From positions 1-13,900 of the forward strand of contig CAKQXI010000050.1 in assembly GCA_934281565.1 (NCBI GenBank): 13,900 nucleotides of DNA, given 5' to 3'. Origin of the DNA: an uncultured Prevotella sp. GTDB taxonomy: Bacteria > Bacteroidota > Bacteroidia > Bacteroidales > Bacteroidaceae. The translations under genes and the position numbers were made by a program. Positions 7,218 through 13,900 of this stretch are shown piece after piece; within the stretch, counting starts at the first letter, position 1; every line of letters begins with the position of its first letter. The notes under the pieces were generated by a model. That model was not told where the DNA came from. It saw only the letters and a list, made by a program, of their open reading frames with translations, and made no database searches.

Positions 7218-7247
7218 TTTGTCTGTAATTTAGAGACACTACCTTTG
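7218..7247 (+). promoter_or_regulatory. Fixed promoter of the SusC/D operon
   Basis: TACCTTTG (7240-7247) fits the -7 consensus TAnnTTTG exactly, with TTTG (7218-7221) 18 bp upstream as the -33 element. The start of transcription would be near 7253-7255, about 30 nt before the ATG at 7284. It shares the TTTGCACC string with the promoter inside the candidate invertible segment. It rules out the far-upstream ATG at 7212 as the usual start of the first gene. Confidence 0.7.
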
Positions 7248-7283
7248 CACCCAGAAACGATAAAGACAAGATTTATGATGATT

Positions 7284-7796
7284 ATGAAGAAAGTAAAATT
7301 AATGATTGTTATGTTGCTTTGCTCTGTCTTAGCAACATTTGCAGGAAACGAAAGAGAGATTGGTACTGAGAATACAAGCAGTGCTACTCCTACATGGGAA
7401 TTTATTTATAGTGTAGCTCAGCCTACCGAACAGCAGTTGGAGCAGATTTCTGGCGATGCAGAGTTCGGCAAGCAGAGTGCATTCCTTTACGACCAGCTTC
7501 AGGGACTTTGTGTAAAGCGCATCCCTGTTGTTCCGGGTGACCCTACTACTCGTATAGTAATAAAGAAAGGTGATTTGTTCAATGCCGTAAGAAAAGTTTC
7601 CAAAGGGTTGGAAGATGAGATGAAAGGTCACAAGATTTCTGAAGAAGAAGCTGCAGGGCAGATGAACCAAGTATTGAATGTTGCCATCTCGGCTTTCTAC
7701 TCAGAAGATAGCAAATCGTTTGAGAAAGCTTTGAGGAATAGCAAGAAAGACTATAAGCAACTGGTTGCTCTTTTCTCAAAGGTGATGCTTAAATAA
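7284..7796 (+). CDS. Small secreted protein of unknown function, first gene of the SusC/D operon
   Basis: 170 residues from the ATG at 7284 (MKKVKLMIVMLLCSVLATFAG, signal peptide probably cleaved at AGN); ATGs at 7275 and 7278 are also possible, whereas 7212 lies upstream of the likely promoter. I do not recognise a family. After the signal there is a short polar stretch, then an acidic, mostly helical protein with PTWEFIYSVAQPTEQQLEQI early, a basic patch VKRIPVVPGDPTTRIVIKKGDLF in the middle (read in parts), and helices rich in Lys and Glu at the end. There is no lipobox cysteine and no second membrane segment, so it should be periplasmic or secreted. It is 23 bp upstream of the SusC gene and shares its promoter, which suggests an accessory role in the same uptake system, but no function can be assigned. 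Confidence 0.8.
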   Translation: MKKVKLMIVMLLCSVLATFAGNEREIGTENTSSATPTWEFIYSVAQPTEQQLEQISGDAEFGKQSAFLYDQLQGLCVKRIPVVPGDPTTRIVIKKGDLFNAVRKVSKGLEDEMKGHKISEEEAAGQMNQVLNVAISAFYSEDSKSFEKALRNSKKDYKQLVALFSKVMLK

Positions 7797-7819
7797 AGAA
7801 TAACTAAGGTAAAAAGATT

Positions 7820-10800
7820 ATGAAGAAATTAACAACACTGGCCTGTTTGCTGTGTGTCAATGCTTCGCTGATGGCACAGTCAATGAAGGTTACAGGTAAA
7901 GTGTCAGACAAGATGGGACCTGTTGCAGGAGCCACAGTAAAAGTGAAAGGTACGGATGCAGCCGTTGTGACGGATATTGATGGCAACTATACCATCAATG
8001 CTGGTAAGAATGCGTTGTTGGAAGTCACTTACTTGGGTGATAAGACTAAGACGGTGAAAGTGACTGGAACCAGTCTTGATGTTATGTTGGAGTCTGACAT
8101 TCAGAATATAGACGAGATAGTTGTAACGGCGATAGGTATTAAGCAAGAAAAGAAGAAGTTAGGTTATACCACTCAGCAAGTTTCAGGCAAGGACCTTGCG
8201 GCACAAGGCAATATGAACGTAGGTTCTTCCTTGCAAGGACAGGTGGCTGGTCTTACCGTCTCGGTGCCATCGAGTATGTTCGAGACTCCGTCTTTCTCGC
8301 TGCGTGGTCATACTCCGTTGATAGTATTGGACGGTGTGCCGATCGAATCAGATATGTTTGACATCTCAAGTGAGAACATAGCCAGCATCAATGTCTTGAA
8401 AGGTACGGCAGCTTCTGCACTTTATGGTGCAAGAGGAAAGAACGGTGCCATCATGATTACTACTAAGCAAGCTGACAAGGAGGGAATAGAAATCAATTTC
8501 TCCACCAAGGATATGGTGACTGCTGGTTTCGTAGCTTATCCTAAGACACAACATCAGTATGGCAGTGGCTCCAATGGACAGTATGCTTTCTGGGACGGTG
8601 AAGGTGGTGGAAAGTCGGATGATGACATGGAATGGGGACCTAAGTTGGATGTAGGCAATATGGCTCCTCAATGGAATAGTCCGATCCGTGATAAGGTCAC
8701 AGGTGAGGAAACTCCTTGGTGGGGTAGTGTGAAGGGTACCAAGTATGACGACCAAGGTCGTTATGAACGTGTTGCATTACCCTTGACTTCACATGACAAC
8801 TTGAAGAACTTCTTGGAGACAGGCATCATCACCAACAATACCTTGTCGTTGTCTTATAAAGGCAAGAAAGCCAAGGTGTATGTCTTGGGACAGTATGCTT
8901 ATCAGAAAGGTCAAGCTCCGTCAACTTCCTTGCATACAGGTGGGTTGAACTTCAATTCTACGTTCAATATATCTGATAAGCTGACATTGGATGCCATGCT
9001 GAACTATAATATGGTGGTATCCCCTAATTATCCAGACTATGGCTATCATCCATCCAACTTCATGTATTCTATCGTAGAGTGGATGGGAGATGACATTGAC
9101 ATCCGTGAGCTCAAGGACCATCAATGGGTACCGGGTATGGAGGGATATAAGCAAGCCAACTATAACTATGCTTGGTATAACAATCCTTATTTTGCCTTGA
9201 GTCAGGCAACACACTCTGAGCGTCGCAACGTTACTACTGGACAGTTGAGGTTGAACTATCAGTTGTTGCCAGAGTTGAGTGTGATGGGGCGTGTATCCTT
9301 GCGCTCTAAGCGTAACCTTACGGAGAGCAAGATACCAAAGTCTTACTTGAACTATGGCGATTCTCGTGAGGGAGCTTACAAGGTATGGAATGTCAGTCAG
9401 GATAATGTGGATGCTGATGTGCTGGCAACTTATACCAAGAGTTTCTTGGATGACATCAACCTTACTGTCAATGCTGGTGGTTCTGTGTTTTATCGTCGTT
9501 ATCGTAACGACTATGCCTCTACAGACGGTCTGAATGTACCAGGCATTTATTCCTTGAAGAATTCAACAGGTTCTATCTTGACTTACAGTTCTGACAATTC
9601 TCTTTGGGGAACACGTAACGAGAAAGAAATCAAAAGTATCTATGGCTCTATCAACCTTGACCTTTCCAAATATGCTTATCTTACATTGACAGGTCGTAAC
9701 GACTGGTCGTCTACGATTGCATCAGGCTATAATTCTTATTTCTATCCATCGGTAGCTTTGAGTTCCGTAGTGTCAGACTACATCAAGATGCCAAAGTTTG
9801 TGGATTACTTGAAGATCTTAGGTTCTTGGGCTACGGTGTCAAGTGACTTGGACCCTTACCAGATTCAACAGGTATATAATAAGGAGACATCATGGGGTAG
9901 CAATACCGTGGTAAGTTATCCGTCTGCCTTGGTCAATGCCAATATCAAGCCACAAAAGACAACGCAGTTCGAGTTAGGCTTCTCTACTTCGTTCTTGAAG
10001 CGCATCTCGTTGGATTTCAGTTATTATCGTTCCTTGGATACCAACCAGATATTGGATATGTTGATCTCACAGGCTTCTGGCTTTGATTCTCGTAAGATTA
10101 ATGGCAATACTTATACGACCAATGGCATTGAGTTTATCTTGGGTGTGAAGGCAATCCAGACCAAGAACTTTAAATGGGACTTTAATTTCAATGCCAGTCA
10201 CAGTGTCCGTAAGCTAACCAAGATTTATGGTGATGAAGAATACTTTGGCAACTTGAAGAAAGGTGACCGTGCCGATGCTTATTATGCCACAGTTTGGCAG
10301 CGTGCCCCAGAGGGGCGTGTCATTGTGGATGCCAACGGTCAGCCTCAGAAAGACCCATACGCCAGAAATATAGGCCATTATGAGCCTGACGTAAGATTGG
10401 GTATGCAGAATACTTTCCGCTTGAATGATTTCACTTTAGGCGTGGAGTTGAACGCTGCCATTGGTGGCTTGATGTACTCCAACTTGAGTCCTAAGATGTG
10501 GTGGGGAGGCAAGCATCCTAACTCTGTGATGTATCGTGACGAAGAATATGCCACAGGCAAACCAGTCTTTGTTCCCAATGCAGTACGTGTTGTTAGTGGT
10601 GAGGTTTCTTATGACGTACATGGAAATATAGTTTCGGATACTCGACAATATGAGAAGTTTACGAATGCCGTGGATTGGCAGTCATGGTGCCAGAACTATC
10701 CTTATCGTGCCAACGTGACCGACAAGATGGACAAGTTCTTCGCCAATACTTTCAGCCGTACCTATCTAAAGGTACGCCAGATTAGCCTGACATACGATTT

Positions 10801-10987
10801 CCATTGTTTGTTGCCACAGAACTTCGTAGTCAAGGGGCTTACAGCCACCTTGTTCTGCAACAATCCGTTCCTTTGGGCGAAAGTACCATACGTAGACCCA
10901 GATGTAAGTGGTGATACCAGTGGGGACAGTGGTGCTGCCGACCCTACGGCAAGATATGTCGGTATTGGAGTAAACGTGAAATTCTAA
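7820..10987 (+). CDS. SusC/RagA-family TonB-dependent outer-membrane transporter
   Basis: 1055 residues, normal length for the family. Order of parts: signal peptide (cleaved near LMA-Q20), a carboxypeptidase-regulatory-like domain (about 22-95, VTGKVSDKMGPVAGATVKVKG, ending before position 96), the conserved SusC segment DEIVVTAIG (98-106) that serves as TonB box region, a plug domain (about 110-220) with VLDGVPIES and the ending LKGTAASALYGARGKNGAIMI, then a 22-strand type barrel to the terminal phenylalanine (VGIGVNVKF). No STN domain is present, so signalling through an anti-sigma factor is not indicated. It imports a ligand captured with the SusD-like partner encoded 23 bp downstream, using TonB energy. 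The substrate cannot be read from the transporter; the downstream phosphatase-type gene is the only hint. Confidence 0.95.
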   Translation: MKKLTTLACLLCVNASLMAQSMKVTGKVSDKMGPVAGATVKVKGTDAAVVTDIDGNYTINAGKNALLEVTYLGDKTKTVKVTGTSLDVMLESDIQNIDEIVVTAIGIKQEKKKLGYTTQQVSGKDLAAQGNMNVGSSLQGQVAGLTVSVPSSMFETPSFSLRGHTPLIVLDGVPIESDMFDISSENIASINVLKGTAASALYGARGKNGAIMITTKQADKEGIEINFSTKDMVTAGFVAYPKTQHQYGSGSNGQYAFWDGEGGGKSDDDMEWGPKLDVGNMAPQWNSPIRDKVTGEETPWWGSVKGTKYDDQGRYERVALPLTSHDNLKNFLETGIITNNTLSLSYKGKKAKVYVLGQYAYQKGQAPSTSLHTGGLNFNSTFNISDKLTLDAMLNYNMVVSPNYPDYGYHPSNFMYSIVEWMGDDIDIRELKDHQWVPGMEGYKQANYNYAWYNNPYFALSQATHSERRNVTTGQLRLNYQLLPELSVMGRVSLRSKRNLTESKIPKSYLNYGDSREGAYKVWNVSQDNVDADVLATYTKSFLDDINLTVNAGGSVFYRRYRNDYASTDGLNVPGIYSLKNSTGSILTYSSDNSLWGTRNEKEIKSIYGSINLDLSKYAYLTLTGRNDWSSTIASGYNSYFYPSVALSSVVSDYIKMPKFVDYLKILGSWATVSSDLDPYQIQQVYNKETSWGSNTVVSYPSALVNANIKPQKTTQFELGFSTSFLKRISLDFSYYRSLDTNQILDMLISQASGFDSRKINGNTYTTNGIEFILGVKAIQTKNFKWDFNFNASHSVRKLTKIYGDEEYFGNLKKGDRADAYYATVWQRAPEGRVIVDANGQPQKDPYARNIGHYEPDVRLGMQNTFRLNDFTLGVELNAAIGGLMYSNLSPKMWWGGKHPNSVMYRDEEYATGKPVFVPNAVRVVSGEVSYDVHGNIVSDTRQYEKFTNAVDWQSWCQNYPYRANVTDKMDKFFANTFSRTYLKVRQISLTYDFHCLLPQNFVVKGLTATLFCNNPFLWAKVPYVDPDVSGDTSGDSGAADPTARYVGIGVNVKF

Positions 10988-11010
10988 CAAGATTAAAATG
11001 AGAAAATAAG

Positions 11011-12492
11011 ATGAAAGCAAAAATATTCATGTCTTTGGCTCTTGCTGGCGCTTTGTGCTGTTCATGTAATAGCTTTGATGATATCAATGATAATCCAAAT
11101 GACCCAACGGAGGTTTCTCCTAAGCTCATTCTCCCTAATGTTTGCGAGAGTGCTTTCTCTCGTGGTACTGGTGGTATGTATGCCGATAAGATGGTGGTAC
11201 AAACCGATGGGCATAATGCCGAGCAGTTTTATGAGTGGAACAGAGGTAGTTTCAGTACCTATGACAACGAACTTCTTCAGGTCACCAAGTTGAAGGAGGA
11301 AGCCGACAGAACTGGTGAGACCGTATATGACGGACTGTATCATTTCTTCCGTGCTTATTATTTCTATAACTTGACCTTGAGGTTTGGCGGCATCCCTTAT
11401 ACGGAGGCTTTGGCTGGAGAGAGCAAGGTACAGTTTACTCCGAAGTATGATACCCAAGAGACGGTGTTCGCTGGTATCTTGGATGAGTTGTCCAAGGCTA
11501 ATGATGAACTGGCACAAGCCAGTGCCAAGCAGGAGACTGTGGATGGTGACATCATTTATGGAGGGGATGCAGGCAAGTGGCAGAAACTTGTCAATTCTTT
11601 CCGTTTGAAAGTATTGTTGACCCTTTCTCATAAGACGGCGGTGGGCAGTCATCATGTTCAGCAAGAGTTTAAGGAAGTGGCAGCGTTGCCATTGATGGCA
11701 AGCAATGCCGAGAACGGCCAGTTGTCTTACATAGACCAAGAGGGAAATCGTTATCCTCAGTTCAATGCACAGTGGTCTGGCTTCTATATGGACAAGACAT
11801 TCATCGACCGTTTGGCAGTTCGCAAGGATCCTCGTTTGTTCCTTTATGCTCTCCCTACTAATGTGGCTGCGACAGCAGGCAAGGCTGTTACTGACTTCAC
11901 TGCCTATGCTGGTGGCGATCCTACCGTTCCGTATGGTGAGAACAAGAACTTGGTGGGCGATGGTAAGATCTCTCAGATTAATTCTCGCTATCGTACCAAC
12001 CCTACTGGCGAACCAACCATCTTGATGGGTTATGCTGAGTTGCAACAGGTTTTGGCAGAGGCAGTAGTGAGAGGATGGATTGACGGTGATGCCAAGCAGC
12101 ATTATGAGAATGGTGTAAGGGCTTCTTTCTCATGGTATCATACATATAGCGGTGACTATGTCCAATATGTAACCGATGAGGCTGCAAGCAATTATCTCAA
12201 TGGTGACGAGGTGAAATGGGATGATAATTTGTCTCAGGAGCAGAAGATAGAGCGTATTGTCTTCCAGAAATATTGCGTAAGTTTCTTCCAAGGTGGCTGG
12301 GATCCATTCTTTGAGCATCTACGTACTGGTTATCCTGAGTTCGCTCATTTGGCGGACAATCCTATTCCTTATCGCTGGATGTATCCTGACACAGAGAATA
12401 AGTATAATACACAGAATGTGGAGGAGGCTGTGAAAAACCAGTTTGGAGAGAACAATGACAAGATCACTGCCAAGCCTTGGTGGTTGAAGTAA
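11011..12492 (+). CDS. SusD/RagB-like surface lipoprotein (SusD-like_2 type)
   Basis: 493 residues. The signal peptide MKAKIFMSLALAGALCCSC leads to a lipid cysteine, most likely Cys19, followed by NSFDDINDNPNDPTEV, a very common SusD-like beginning. Helical repeat segments follow, such as YHFFRAYYFYNLTLRFGGIPYTEA (about 110-134, quoted in part) and GDAGKWQKLVNSFRLKVLL around 190. The ending WMYPDTENKYN..NV is typical of the SusD-like_2 subgroup, which is often tied to non-starch or non-glycan ligands. It should sit on the outer leaflet as the lid of the SusC barrel, gripping ligand before import. A long open frame on the opposite strand (11062-12102) is a shadow of this gene. Confidence 0.93.
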   Translation: MKAKIFMSLALAGALCCSCNSFDDINDNPNDPTEVSPKLILPNVCESAFSRGTGGMYADKMVVQTDGHNAEQFYEWNRGSFSTYDNELLQVTKLKEEADRTGETVYDGLYHFFRAYYFYNLTLRFGGIPYTEALAGESKVQFTPKYDTQETVFAGILDELSKANDELAQASAKQETVDGDIIYGGDAGKWQKLVNSFRLKVLLTLSHKTAVGSHHVQQEFKEVAALPLMASNAENGQLSYIDQEGNRYPQFNAQWSGFYMDKTFIDRLAVRKDPRLFLYALPTNVAATAGKAVTDFTAYAGGDPTVPYGENKNLVGDGKISQINSRYRTNPTGEPTILMGYAELQQVLAEAVVRGWIDGDAKQHYENGVRASFSWYHTYSGDYVQYVTDEAASNYLNGDEVKWDDNLSQEQKIERIVFQKYCVSFFQGGWDPFFEHLRTGYPEFAHLADNPIPYRWMYPDTENKYNTQNVEEAVKNQFGENNDKITAKPWWLK

Positions 12493-12520
12493 TATATTAA
12501 AATTATAAAAGATAGAAGAT

Positions 12521-13591
12521 ATGAAAAAGATAATGTTAGCTATGCTTTCTGCATTGATGATGTTGCCAAGTATGGTAAGAGCGGAGCAGAAAGTGGTGTT
12601 GGTGACCGTGGATGGTTATCGTTGGCAAGAGTTGTTCGGTGGTGCTGATACCATGCTGATAAACAAGAAACAGTTTGGTGATGTCAAGACCATGAGGGCA
12701 AACTATTGGAAAGATACTCCTGAGGAACGTCGTCAGGTCTTGATGCCTTTCACTTGGGACTTCATTGCCAAGAATGGCACAATCATCGGAAACCGTGACT
12801 TGGGATGTACCATGGATGTCACTAACAAGATGTGGTTCTCTTATCCAGGCTACAATGAAGATTTATGTGGTCATGCCGATGATGAGAATATACACAGCAA
12901 TGGACCACTTCCCAATCCTAACATGACGGTCTTTGAGGTGGCAAACAATGCACCTGAATATAAGAACTCGGTATTGTGCTTTGGCAGTTGGGCTCGTTTC
13001 ATAGAGATATTCAATGAGAAAAGAAGTGGCTTGGAGGTAAATGCCAATTATCGTCATGCCATGTCACAGAATCCTACCGAGCGTGAGAAGTTCTTGGATA
13101 AATTGGAAGATGCTTGTCCTAAGTATTGGGGTGAGGAACGTTTCGATTTCTTGACCCATGAGTATGCCATGGAAGCTATGCGCTCTCGTCATCCTAAGCT
13201 GGTGTTCATTGGGTATGGAGATACCGACGAGTGGGCTCATGCTGGCAACTATCGACTTTATTTGGATGCGGCACACAATACCGATGCTTTCTTGAAAGAA
13301 TTATGGGCTCTTATCCAGAGTGATCCTTTTTACAAAGACCAAACGACGGTTATCGTGACTTGCGACCATGGTCGTGGTGATACCGATGTCAATGCTTGGC
13401 GTGACCACGGTCCACAGACAGAACATTCATGCCAGACTTGGTTGATGGCATTTGGCAAGGGCATTCCTGCCAAAGGAGTATTGACTTCAGGCGAATACCA
13501 TAACAATCAGATTGCGCCAACTGTAGCCAAGTTGTTGGGCATCAAGTTTGAGCCACAGCACAAGGGCGTAGGTTCTCCTATTGCTTTCTAA
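12521..13591 (+). CDS. Secreted alkaline-phosphatase-superfamily hydrolase (phosphatase/phosphodiesterase)
   Basis: 356 residues with a signal peptide (cleaved near VRA-E22) and no lipobox, so periplasmic. It has the two-metal core of the alkaline phosphatase superfamily: VTVDGYRW with metal ligand Asp31; SYPGYNE with Ser107 as the likely nucleophile region (Thr residues near 96-100 are an alternative); GDTDEWAH with Asp236 and His240; CDHGRGDT with Asp282 and His283; and EHSCQTW with His302. The spacing matches type I phosphodiesterase / nucleotide-pyrophosphatase-like and phosphoglyceromutase-like members rather than classical PhoA. It follows the SusD-like gene by 28 bp and ends the operon, so it probably removes phosphate from, or cleaves a phosphoester in, the imported ligand. 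Substrate and whether it acts as mono- or diesterase are not determined. Confidence 0.88.
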   Translation: MKKIMLAMLSALMMLPSMVRAEQKVVLVTVDGYRWQELFGGADTMLINKKQFGDVKTMRANYWKDTPEERRQVLMPFTWDFIAKNGTIIGNRDLGCTMDVTNKMWFSYPGYNEDLCGHADDENIHSNGPLPNPNMTVFEVANNAPEYKNSVLCFGSWARFIEIFNEKRSGLEVNANYRHAMSQNPTEREKFLDKLEDACPKYWGEERFDFLTHEYAMEAMRSRHPKLVFIGYGDTDEWAHAGNYRLYLDAAHNTDAFLKELWALIQSDPFYKDQTTVIVTCDHGRGDTDVNAWRDHGPQTEHSCQTWLMAFGKGIPAKGVLTSGEYHNNQIAPTVAKLLGIKFEPQHKGVGSPIAF

Positions 13592-13608
13592 GCTTTCTCC
13601 ATATAAGT

Positions 13609-13629
13609 AACCGATACTCGCTATCGGTT
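13609..13629 (+). repeat. Small perfect dyad after the phosphatase gene
   Basis: Arms aaccgata and tatcggtt pair perfectly around the loop ctcgc, 18 bp after the stop codon. No T-run follows directly, so by itself it is not a standard terminator; it may protect the 3' end or fold together with the larger dyad downstream. Confidence 0.5.
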
Positions 13630-13638
13630 CTCGATTTC

Positions 13639-13696
13639 TCCGAGTGTATTTCCCAAGTCCATTGACTGTGGCTTGTATATACACTCGGATTTTATT
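13639..13696 (+). terminator. Likely terminator of the SusC/D operon
   Basis: Perfect 11-bp arms tccgagtgtat (13639-13649) and atacactcgga (13679-13689) enclose a 29-nt loop that can itself form small stems (agtc/gact, caag/cttg). The right arm is followed by ttttattatt. The loop is long for a classical terminator, but position and the T-run support it. Confidence 0.6.
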
Positions 13697-13757
13697 ATTG
13701 GTTGAAGTAAGAAGTGTATTGTTATGGCTTCATTATATATGTTATAACAGTGTCATA

Positions 13758-13791
13758 AAGTACTTTCTTTAGGGCTAACGAAGTACTTTCT
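13758..13791 (+). repeat. Short direct repeats aagtactttct
   Basis: Two identical 11-bp copies at 13758-13768 and 13781-13791, 23 bp apart; each contains the palindrome aagtactt. A weaker relative may lie near 13804. They could be a tandem binding site for a gene outside the window, or chance in AT-rich DNA. Confidence 0.35.
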
Positions 13792-13855
13792 GTTGGCATA
13801 ACAAAGCACTGTGTTTCACTTATAGAAAGTATATATAAAAAGTGTTTGAGAGAAG

Positions 13856-13897
13856 AATGAGGAAAGTTTACTGGTTATCAGTTACTTTCCTCATTTT
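13856..13897. terminator. Long hairpin at the right edge (terminator of either strand)
   Basis: Perfect 12-bp arms aatgaggaaagt (13856-13867) and actttcctcatt (13884-13895), with an inner actg/cagt stem. On the plus strand a short T-run follows (tttt at 13894-13897). It may end a convergent gene outside the window or work in both directions; an attenuator of a downstream gene is also possible. Confidence 0.5.
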
Positions 13898-13900
13898 GGT

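Larger units (their letters stand above)
6677..7283. other. Intergenic control region between divergent operons
   Basis: About 600 AT-rich bases without a convincing gene. It holds the candidate invertible segment (6711-6960), a stretch that repeats part of that segment's promoter upstream region (ataaaaac..gcaaata at 7031-7047, compare 6883-6899) but without a proper -7 element, a potential RNA hairpin (7067-7121), a small 7-bp dyad (tttacat 7151-7157 / atgtaaa 7168-7174) and the fixed promoter at 7218-7247. Confidence 0.7.
13592..13900. other. Intergenic region after the SusC/D operon
   Basis: About 310 bases without a convincing gene or Bacteroidetes-type promoter. It contains three dyads (13609-13629, 13639-13689, 13856-13895) and a pair of direct repeats. 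The next gene lies beyond the window. Confidence 0.6.

Noticed and set aside
7212..7283. A 24-residue N-terminal extension of the small secreted protein (ATG at 7212)
   Set aside because: The likely promoter (-7 at 7240-7247) falls inside it, and starting there would bury the signal peptide.
11062..12102. A 346-codon open frame on the minus strand
   Set aside because: It lies wholly opposite the well-supported SusD-like gene, has no recognisable domain or signal peptide, and its composition is that of a frame shadow.
1..13900. tRNA, rRNA, CRISPR array, insertion sequence or recombinase gene
   Set aside because: None was found by eye: no regularly spaced repeats, no transposase or integrase motifs, and no tRNA-like cloverleaf.

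Overview
The window comes from a member of the Bacteroidales, most likely Prevotellaceae (Prevotella/Segatella-like). The grounds are a type V fimbrillin cluster, a SusC/SusD pair, the Bacteroidetes promoter signature (TAnnTTTG near -7, TTTG/TTG near -33), lipoproteins with C-S/C-N after the lipobox, mostly weak Shine-Dalgarno sites, and modest GC. The genus is an inference from overall style; there is no rRNA or other marker gene.

Left part (1-6676, minus strand, reading leftwards): a surface-fimbria operon. In transcription order it holds a DUF3575 outer-membrane beta-barrel protein, a DUF5119/Mfa2-like anchor lipoprotein, two Mfa1-like fimbrillin lipoproteins, a 763-residue lipoprotein with a DUF4906-like front and a FISUMP-like C-terminal domain (candidate tip adhesin), and the N-terminal 138 residues of a DUF5106-type lipoprotein that runs off the window edge. 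A hairpin followed by a T-rich run sits between the two fimbrillin genes and may attenuate transcription after the first.

Middle (6677-7283): about 600 bases without a gene between the divergent operons. This is the most interesting part. Two 29-bp sites (6711-6739 and 6932-6960) match as inverted repeats at 26 of 29 positions and bracket 192 bp of AT-rich DNA. That DNA carries one clear Bacteroidetes promoter (-7 at 6914-6921) pointing right. The arrangement has the size and layout of the invertible promoters known from Bacteroides surface loci. As sequenced, the promoter faces the SusC/D operon and I see no good promoter facing the fimbrial operon; inversion would aim it at the fimbrial operon. 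The right-hand site is also a perfect 33-bp dyad (15-bp arms, 3-nt centre). A second, fixed promoter (7218-7247) lies immediately before the first right-hand gene.

Right part (7284-13591, plus strand): four closely spaced genes (23-28 bp gaps). They encode a small secreted protein of unknown function, a SusC-family TonB-dependent transporter, a SusD-like surface lipoprotein and a secreted alkaline-phosphatase-superfamily hydrolase. No glycoside hydrolase is present, so the locus looks like an uptake system for a phosphorylated or phosphodiester-containing nutrient rather than a classical polysaccharide locus. Downstream (13592-13900) there is a terminator-like region with three dyads and short direct repeats, but no gene.
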